DNA from: Ectocarpus siliculosus
Lineage: Eukaryota > Sar > Phaeophyceae > Ectocarpales > Ectocarpaceae
Length of the DNA: 12,561 bases
Direction of reading: 5' to 3'
NCBI GenBank assembly: GCA_000310025.1
Contig: FN649728.1
Location: 5,127,622-5,140,182, forward strand
Numbering within the stretch: position 1 is the stretch's first letter; every line of letters starts with the position of its first letter. Both the position numbers and the translations under genes were made by a program. Shown in pieces: positions 8,301-12,561 of the stretch. Under the pieces are notes generated by a model that saw only the letters and a list, made by a program, of their open reading frames with translations, had not been told where the DNA came from and ran no database searches.

Positions 8301-9491
8301 AATGACATTCCTGGACACGAGAAATGCCACACACGTTCCTCCTTATCGGTAATTGCGCCGCACCCTAACAGTAATGAACCTGATCAATAGCCAACAGACC
8401 ATGTGGAATACATGGAACACGGGCTCTTCGGTGGCAATTCAGGACGTGGTGGCATGTGTGTGATCACTCTCGGGCATGTGGGCATGTGGCCGCCACAGTG
8501 CTGCATGCTACCGGTTCAAGCGATATAGGGAGGCATTGCCACCATCATCAGGCGTTTTGCATGCAAAAAAACGGCTGCGGATGCTCGTGTAGCCGTTGTA
8601 TGGGGGTACATGAAGTGTCAACGAAACGGCTGCCGTGGACCACACCTCAAAAAGGAAGCCTTCCAGAGCACTCTTCGACGGTGCGGATTGCACGACGAGC
8701 CCCGCCTGATCTCTAACAGAACCTAGCACATGTGACTTAGGTGCGCTCGTCAACAGCTTCCTTCAAAACCTACATCAGTCCTCCTTCCTGCACCCCTCAC
8801 CCGTCCTCCCAATACGAAACTTGAAACAAAACGGTCCGACTTCTCTGCCACCACAACCATGCACGCAGCACGCAGGCAGTCGTACCTGGGGCGGTGCGGC
8901 CGCCGCGCGAGGGGCTGCGTTGCCACCGTAGGGAGGAGGAAGGTCTGGCTCTCCCTGAGGGACGCTTACCACCGGCCTCTGTGGGAAGAAATCAATCAAA
9001 GCCGGGGTGTGTGGGTGGTTAAATGGTAACAGGGTGAAGGGTCTCAGTTGGCATGGCATGGCGACGGTACATGGAAGATTCCATGCAATGCTGTGCATAT
9101 GAATGCCTGGGTGGTTCGGCGTCATGTCGAATCGATAATGACGACCTAATTTTTGTCTTTCTCTCTCCTCTCTCACCCCCCTCCTCTCTCCAAAAGCATG
9201 CACCACTCCGCAGAAGCGTCAGAACCTCCTGCGAGTTGCCGATAGCACTACAATGTAGCTGGTGACTAGCCGGTGGCCGCAAACCGCCTCTGCAAAGAAA
9301 AATCTGGGAAATTTCAGCGGAGCTGAGGGGGGCCGGGCATCCTGCAACGAACCCTAAGTGCTCTGCTGCTCTCTCTACTGCTCTTTGCTCACCTCCCACG
9401 TCGTCTCCTGCGTCCGATGGTTAGAGAAATACGTGCGACCCTTTGCATCCCTTTCCTCACTCCAGAAATCCGGCAGGGGCGGTGCCGACAT
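5008..9491 (-). CDS. WW-domain, four-transmembrane-helix protein (about ten exons)
   Basis: Multi-exon gene not visible as one ORF. Preferred coding exons, in order: 9393-9491, 8886-8978, 7478-7567, 7261-7289, 7047-7157, 6865-6985, 6511-6558, 6329-6434, 5671-5886, 5008-5348. All introns are GT...AG, codon phase matches at every junction, and the sum is 1254 nt (417 residues plus TAG). Seen: a WW domain (W10, Y21-F22, H25, W32, P35), PPPY at 47-50, helix 1 at about 76-95, a loop of about 145 residues with nine Cys, helices 2, 3 and 4 at about 241-259, 273-297 and 317-341, then a PPP-Q7 tail. WW domains bind Pro-rich ligands, and group I types bind PPxY. Four helices with a large first loop recall claudin-like proteins, but I cannot name a family. 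Likely role (inference): a membrane scaffold or adaptor with cytosolic ends and a disulphide-bonded outer loop. The start is the first ATG after an in-frame TAA. Sure of the gene and both ends of the protein; less sure of exons between 6329 and 6870. Confidence 0.82.
5107..5149 (-). repeat. CAG/CCG trinucleotide run coding Pro/Gln tract
   Basis: On the minus strand this reads CAG and CAA codons around a CCG block and encodes QQQ-PPP-Q7-P in the tail of the four-helix protein. Nearly pure CAG runs are prone to length change, so this stretch may vary between strains (inference). Confidence 0.8.
5349..5670 (-). other. Intron 9 with a GA/GAGC microsatellite
   Basis: 322 bp, donor GTGAGT, acceptor gctcag. 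It carries a purine-rich simple repeat at 5551-5593 (gagcgaga units). The repeat interrupts no coding sequence in this model. Confidence 0.7.
5671..5886 (-). other. Coding exon 9: transmembrane helices 2 and 3
   Basis: 216 nt, acceptor with pyrimidine-rich tract ending atcgcag (5887), donor GGCG/GTGAGT (5670). It encodes KAFTAMQ, helix 2 (FIAAVVVSVSMVLFTLALF), a short loop RPAAGLKCCSVKS and helix 3, which carries a buried Glu (AFFEMLAF). The short basic loop with a Cys pair between helices 2 and 3 fits a cytosolic turn. Codons are strongly G/C-ending. This is the clearest exon of the gene. Confidence 0.88.
5887..6328 (-). other. Intron 8 of the WW/four-helix gene
   Basis: 442 bp between exons 8 and 9. 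The donor is GTAAGA and the acceptor tract is ctcttttggtttgctccggttgcaatcgcag (read on the minus strand). Nothing else recognisable lies inside. Confidence 0.65.
6329..6434 (-). other. Coding exon 8: acidic end of outer loop
   Basis: 106 nt between acceptor gggatatccag (6435) and donor CCCTAT/GTAAGA (6328). It encodes ASADDKWAKIDGFDIGAG, then a strongly acidic run with two Cys (DDCDSSDDVCS). It leaves one base, which with the first two of exon 9 makes a Tyr codon. The phase match and acidic, non-repetitive composition support it. If exons 7 and 8 are skipped together, exon 6 ending at 6858 also joins exon 9 in frame, so a shorter isoform is possible. Confidence 0.68.
6511..6558 (-). other. 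Candidate coding exon 7 (alternatively 6511-6590)
   Basis: Reads KYATTDEFQGKPRNMQ and ends CAG before GTCTTG (6510), a weak donor. With acceptor tgtttttgaag (6559) it is phase 0 and pairs with exon 6 ending at 6865. With acceptor cagcccacccag (6591) it is 80 nt and pairs with exon 6 ending at 6858. Either choice keeps the frame to exon 8. A later donor at 6480 (TCC/GTAAAA) is also in phase. The residues look coding and the codons are mostly G/C-ending, but the splice sites are the weakest in the gene. Confidence 0.5.
6865..6985 (-). other. Coding exon 6: Cys-rich part of outer loop
   Basis: Begins after acceptor cataaatag (6986); the preceding intron is only 61 bp. It encodes IHVYGRFFGG, then DEDKNCAKMCAKQ and LCHLF, with three Cys (160, 164, 172). 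Two donors are possible: GAG/GTTTGG (end at 6865, phase 0) or TGGG/GTATTA (end at 6858, phase 1). Which one is right depends on the acceptor of the next exon. Confidence 0.7.
7047..7157 (-). other. Coding exon 5: outer loop, first part
   Basis: 111 nt, acceptor cgtacgcag (7158), donor GGTGG/GTGAGT (7046). It reads EDEDVISQETYKKLYVYRG followed by a basic stretch and CSC (C132, C134). Composition is that of a soluble folded domain with no hydrophobic helix, so it fits the loop between helices 1 and 2. I recognise no domain. Confidence 0.75.
7261..7289 (-). other. Coding exon 4: 29-nt microexon
   Basis: Acceptor gacacttgtctctcgtcgag (ending at 7290) and donor CTTG/GTAAGTG (7260) are both strong. 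The exon adds VPHLPSCGA plus two bases of a codon. That codon is completed by the first base of exon 5 to give Cys, making a CxxC pair (C101, C104) at the start of the outer loop. Phase agrees with both neighbours, which is unlikely by chance for so short an exon. Confidence 0.7.
7478..7567 (-). other. Coding exon 3: transmembrane helix 1
   Basis: 90-nt exon (30 codons) in phase 0. The donor GCG/GTGAGG lies at 7477. The acceptor aagcag ends at 7568, with a pyrimidine-rich stretch and a TAAC branch-like site upstream. It encodes GPCCTPR and then a 20-residue hydrophobic helix with three Trp (TFWISCALGWVVWVFAVA). The Cys pair next to the membrane face could be acylated (inference). The acceptor is less certain than the donor. 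The same frame stays open upstream to an ATG at 7756, so an alternative first exon starting there is possible and would give a form without the WW domain. Confidence 0.72.
7568..8885 (-). other. Intron 2 of the WW/four-helix gene
   Basis: 1318 bp, the longest intron, separating the WW/PPPY exons from the membrane exons. It contains a GA-rich stretch (about 7988-8015), a C run (8229-8237) and one possible phase-0 cassette exon of 60 nt at 8646-8705 (AGLVVQSAPSKSALEGFLFE), flanked by gatcag and GAG/GTGTGG. The cassette is only weakly supported. Confidence 0.6.
8886..8978 (-). other. Coding exon 2: end of WW domain, PPPY motif, Pro/Ala linker
   Basis: 93-nt exon, phase 0 at both ends. The acceptor has a clear pyrimidine tract (tttcttcccacag) ending at 8979. 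The donor is CCCCAG followed by GTACGA at 8885. It encodes RPVV then a Gln/Glu/Pro-rich stretch, LPPPYGG, and an Ala/Pro tract. PPPY fits the PPxY motif bound by group I WW domains, and it sits only 15 residues after the second WW tryptophan. This raises the possibility of intramolecular or head-to-head binding (inference). Intron 1 is 414 bp (8979-9392). Confidence 0.85.
9393..9491 (-). other. Coding exon 1: start codon and WW domain
   Basis: ATG at 9491 followed by 33 codons, ending TGG-GAG before the donor GTGAGC at 9392. The residues read LP-x2-W ... GRTYFSNH ... TTWE, and exon 2 begins RP, which completes the TTWE-RP end typical of WW domains. The two tryptophans are 22 residues apart, as in the family. 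W10 is the structural Trp and W32 the ligand-contact Trp by family knowledge. The reading frame is closed upstream by a TAA just inside the candidate 5' intron, so this ATG is the first available one. The domain being split exactly before its last Arg-Pro, with the partner exon supplying those residues in phase, is strong evidence for the splice. Confidence 0.88.
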
Positions 9492-9522
9492 GATGTATTC
9501 TCTGCCGTAGTGGGTGTTGTGT

Positions 9523-9882
9523 CTACGCAGCAAGAGAGAATAGAAGAGTTACTTACACCGCCCATGTGTGGGGGAGATGTCGATGTGCTGTCAAGTGTAC
9601 CATTTCTATCAAAACTATCGCTGGCTATGGTTCCATTGTCGGAGAAGGGCACAAGCCGCTCGTGGTGTCTATATCTAGAGAGAGTAGTCGCCGGTCTTGC
9701 ACGAGGAGCCACGTGTGTTCCTCTGGTTCCTGAACAAGTAACGGTGAGGGCGAGGCCACCAAGAGGAACGCGATGCCTCGTTGAGCATGCCAGACAAGCA
9801 GCAGCCGTTTGGGATCCAACTTCACGCACGCAAGCACGCGTCACGGATATAGCACAAGCTGCGACAGCCCTCGAGCACTCAC
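9523..9882 (-). other. Candidate 5'-UTR intron of the WW/four-helix gene
   Basis: A strong donor (GCAAAAG/GTGAGT) lies at 9882 and a good acceptor (ctctcttgctgcgtag) ends at 9523, 31 bases before the ATG. The upstream exon has no ATG in the stretch near the donor, so it would be non-coding leader. The transcription start is not visible; no clear TATA box was recognised. Confidence 0.5.
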
Positions 9883-10567
9883 CTTTTGCACCCGCTGCGT
9901 TGGCTGTGCTGGGTGTTTCCCAAGAACGGTTATGTGAGAGATGCAAAAACTGCAAAGGTGAAGAGAGCCCCCCGAACAGGCGATGTGAAGCAGCTTGTCA
10001 CATTTCGCAGAGAAAGCCAAAAATAATAAATTCGAAAAAGTCACCCCGAAAGCAAACTGCGGAGCCCCCACCATATCTGCGGACAAGATCTGGAACAGAA
10101 ACAAAGGGCGAAGATTAAAAGATTGATTCCTTGATTCGGCAATCTCCAACAGGCGTCGCGCCTAGTTCGGCCCGTGGGGTATCCATGGCGTGTGAAAGTC
10201 TTGGGGGCCAGAACCGTTGTACGTATCATTTTCTTCCAGCGTCACACACGGGAGTATCAGTAGTTATGGGGGTCCTGCGGTTCTACTGGCTTCGTTCCCT
10301 TATTAGCGCGCCCCCGCGTCGAATTGCAGTTGCATATCTCGCTGCACGACTTGAATTGCTTTGGTCATCGCCGCACGTTATTATATGCCTACCAGCCCCG
10401 CCGCTTGATGACCCCCTACATAGGCATACGATCCAACCACTACAGTAGTAGACCATGAACATGCGACCTTAGGTAGGTACACGACGCAGGCAGGCTTCTA
10501 GACTATGATACGTATGTGTCGACAATTTGTAATACTATTATAGTATCAATGGTTTGTTCACCACATT
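9883..10567. other. Upstream region of the WW/four-helix gene; no other gene established
   Basis: Likely holds the promoter and the non-coding first exon of the minus-strand gene. A plus-strand ORF (10131-10448) has no recognised domain. An AT-rich palindrome, ATACTATTATAGTAT (about 10532-10546), sits next to the MITE. Confidence 0.45.
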
Positions 10568-10765
10568 CAGTCGTGGTCCCGGTTTAGCGGGTCCCTGTTT
10601 AGCGGGATGCCCTGAACAGCGGTCCCAAAATCTCGTGGCACGTCTGCACCTCGGTAGTCAAACTACGATATAACTGTACCAATCAATCCGGTTTAGCGGC
10701 GATGCCCTAAAAAGCGGTTAGAACATTTAGTGACACTATGGACCGCTAAACCGGGACCACGACTG
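10568..10765. mobile_element. 198-bp MITE with 23-bp terminal inverted repeats
   Basis: The left end starts CAGTCGTGGTCCCGGTTTAG at 10568, and its exact 23-base reverse complement ends at 10765. The flanks are TT on the left and TA on the right, close to a TA target duplication with one change. There is no ORF inside. A degenerate direct repeat of about 28 bases (10597-10624 and 10691-10719, GTTTAGCGG...ATGCCCT...AGCGGT) lies inside. CAG-starting termini and TA targets are typical of pogo/Tigger-like and wider Tc1/mariner elements, so this is probably a non-autonomous relative of such an element (inference). Confidence 0.85.
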
Positions 10766-12038
10766 TACTAAGTACTACACACTTTTGTCGGTTGTGCTGG
10801 TCTACCTCCCGATCGCGTTGTGTTTTTAATTCACACTAACTGGCGGGCACCGTCGGATATTATCCACTTCGACCGCTGCCGCTACCGAAGTTTGTCCGCC
10901 ATTTGCTGATACCAAAGCATTTGTTTGCTAATGTTCATAGCTAGACTACAGTACTGCTGCTGTAGGCATGGAAGGCTTGAGGCGTTCCTGTTCATACCCT
11001 TGCAAAGATATATTCACACTCTCTTCCTTGTTTTCATCACTTCGCCAAGGAAATCCTTTCTTGATCGGTTGGTTGCCGCCGCATTCAATGCTCATAATAC
11101 AAAAAGAGTTGGTTCATTGTTTTTCTTTCGAGTTGGCTTGAGTAGTGGTATTTTCTGTGCCCGGGAGACTTTCCCGACGACACGTTCCGCCCGGGCCTCC
11201 GCGGTATCCTAACGTGTCTCTGCTACGAATACACCAGGTCTCCCTCCGAGTGCTGACAGCCGGGGCCAAACTTCTGTGTAGCAGTCGGGGATAAATGAGC
11301 CTCCTGCACGTTTCGGCAGGACGGCTCAGGGCGTGTTCTGTGTCCTCATGCGTTTGATTTGCTCTCATTGTGCGTCAAACTAGAGGAGATGCTGCAACAT
11401 CGCGACTCATAAGCCTGCTGCCGTTTCCGGGTCCGCGTATTTTTTGCACCCGAGTCGCCAGAAAAATATTGATGGCCACGTGATTATTGCGTCAACACAA
11501 ACTTGCAGATTACTCTCGAATTAGCGCGCCGAAAGTTAACGGACCGTGCAGCAAAACACACAAGCGGCCAGTCATCATGCAAAACTGCTCCCTACCCCCG
11601 TGTTTACACCTAGGGACCAATCTACCGTAGTTACTTCGCCAAAGAACTCCTCGCTGGATCAGTCGGTTGTTGCCGCCTCAATAAAGACTTGAGGTAAATG
11701 CGCTGTTTCGTTGACCCCAAACCGTAGGAACAGACGTAATCTACAGTAGCTCAAGTGACTTTCAGCTATCTACATTTCAAGCCCTTCTCTAGGAGTCAAT
11801 TCGAAGTATGAACACGTCGATAACACGCTCCGAGATGGTACGACAACTTCGACCCCCCCTCTCCGTCATAATGGTGGTCGAGTAGATTATGTTGTGCGGG
11901 GTCGAGAACCCTCACTCTGCGCAAAGGGGGTGATCGCACCACGTTGTCTTAAATTAGTCAAGCACCCTCGAGGCAGCTACACAGTGCTTATAACTGTCTC
12001 TGGAAGTGAAAGCACCAGAACATAAATTAAGTCATACG
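10766..12038. other. No supported gene
   Basis: Apart from the diverged repeat pair, I see only short ORFs (10925-11212 plus, 11114-11368 minus) without domains. Probably intergenic, with old repeat fragments. Confidence 0.5.
11039..11681 (+). repeat. Diverged direct repeat pair (11039-11085 and 11633-11681)
   Basis: Both copies begin acttcgccaa(g/a)gaa and continue through ctggatc/cttgatc, gtcggttg/ttggttg and ttgccgcc. By eye about four bases in five agree. They may be remnants of a mobile element or a local duplication. No ORF covers both. Confidence 0.4.
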
Positions 12039-12271
12039 CAGCTGTCATCCGTACGCAAGGAGGGAAGCGCAAGATGCCGAACACCCTTAGCAGGATGCAG
12101 CGCACCCTTCATGCGACTCGCCGAATGCCTCACGGTGCTTCGCCATTGGTGATGTGAGAGCCTGGTCCGGTGAGAACCCGGCGTGCTCCGTCCCGGCTTT
12201 GTAGGGATGCGAGGCCAATGGTCTAACGACTACGGCATGCACGACTATGAGTACCCCCCCCCCCCCCCCCC
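12039..12271 (-). mobile_element. Dispersed SINE-like repeat, copy B, ending in an 18-base C run
   Basis: Second copy of the repeat at 3680-3885, in the same orientation. A-box-like TAGACCATTGG lies at 12215-12225 and B-box-like GGGTTCTCACC at 12169-12179, both on the minus strand. It carries an extra 25-base segment around 12089-12113 and ends at an uninterrupted C run (12254-12271). Minus-strand ORFs through both copies share a run of similar residues only because the DNA is repeated; I see no sign that they are genes. Confidence 0.62.
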
Positions 12272-12339
12272 TGTTCGCAAAATTTGAATAGGTTGGCGTC
12301 GAGTGGCACCGACGCTGTAAAACAAGCCACCAGCCCCTA

Positions 12340-12561
12340 GACATGAAATAATTGAACTAACCAAATTTTTTGTTTTCCCATACCGGAACACAAACCCGCC
12401 AAGCCAGACATGAAAGAGCTGAACTAACCGGCCTTTTATTTTCCCATACTGTAACACAAACCTGACAAGCCAGACATGGAAAAACTGAACTAACCGACTT
12501 TTTATTTCCCATACTGTAACACAAACCTGAAAAGCCAGAAATGGAAAAACTGAACTAACCG
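12340..12561. repeat. Minisatellite with units of about 66 bases, running off the window
   Basis: At least three full units and the start of a fourth, marked by gacatg(g/a)aa...ctgaactaacc at 12340, 12407, about 12473 and 12538. Each unit also has ttttccccatac(t/c)g(t/g)aacacaaacc. Spacing shrinks 67, 66, 65 bases. The units are more alike toward the right edge, so the array probably continues. 66 bases equals 22 codons, so the minus strand shows a 22-residue repeat for two units, but the spacing changes break the frame. Confidence 0.85.

Noticed and set aside
8646-8705. 60-nt phase-0 candidate cassette exon in intron 2
   Set aside because: It would keep the frame, but the acceptor lacks a good pyrimidine tract and the peptide resembles nothing known. 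Noted only under intron 2.
9389-9955. 188-residue minus-strand ORF
   Set aside because: It overlaps the WW exon in a different frame, starts at a non-ATG codon, and crosses a strong donor and acceptor of the likely 5' intron.
9417-10118. 233-residue plus-strand ORF, the longest in the window
   Set aside because: It lies antisense to the WW exon and its leader, has no recognisable domain, and the WW reading on the other strand is far better supported.
1-12561. tRNA, rRNA, CRISPR array or bacterial operon
   Set aside because: None seen. The boxes at 3783-3841 and 12167-12225 are tRNA-like, but the flanking sequence does not fold into a tRNA by eye.

Overview
This window looks like nuclear DNA of a eukaryote with intron-rich genes. 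It carries a multi-exon gene with GT...AG introns, non-coding mobile elements, minisatellites, microsatellites and long poly(C)/poly(G) tracts. No bacterial operon, Shine-Dalgarno sites, tRNA or rRNA gene is visible. The overall style (moderate GC, dispersed short repeats, small in-phase exons in long introns, G/C-ending codons in exons, CAG/CTG tracts) suggests a stramenopile, most likely a brown alga. That placement is inference.

The main content is one gene on the minus strand, running from a start codon at 9491 down to a stop at 5008-5010. It is broken into about ten exons, so no single open reading frame shows it. Reading exon by exon through splice signals and codon phase gives a protein of about 417 residues. 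It has an N-terminal WW domain (residues 6-35), a PPPY motif just after it, a Pro/Ala linker, a first membrane helix, a large Cys-rich and acidic loop, three more membrane helices, and a Pro/Gln-rich tail. A non-coding 5' exon with an intron of about 360 bases probably lies upstream (donor at 9882, acceptor at 9523). The splicing of the loop between 6329 and 6870 is the least certain part of the model.

The left 5 kb (1-5000) has no gene that I can establish. It holds a composite microsatellite, a 55-base tandem duplication, a few coding-looking fragments, one copy of a dispersed SINE-like repeat (3680-3885) and a GC-rich Ala/Gly low-complexity segment that looks frameshifted.

The right part (10120-12561) is repeat-rich. 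It has a 198-bp MITE with perfect 23-bp terminal inverted repeats, a diverged direct repeat pair, the second copy of the SINE-like repeat ending at an 18-base C run, and a minisatellite of about 66 bases that runs off the window.

The candidate for something undescribed is the WW-PPxY-four-helix membrane protein. It puts a PPxY-binding module and a PPxY ligand on the same, probably cytosolic, N-terminus of a claudin-like four-helix protein.
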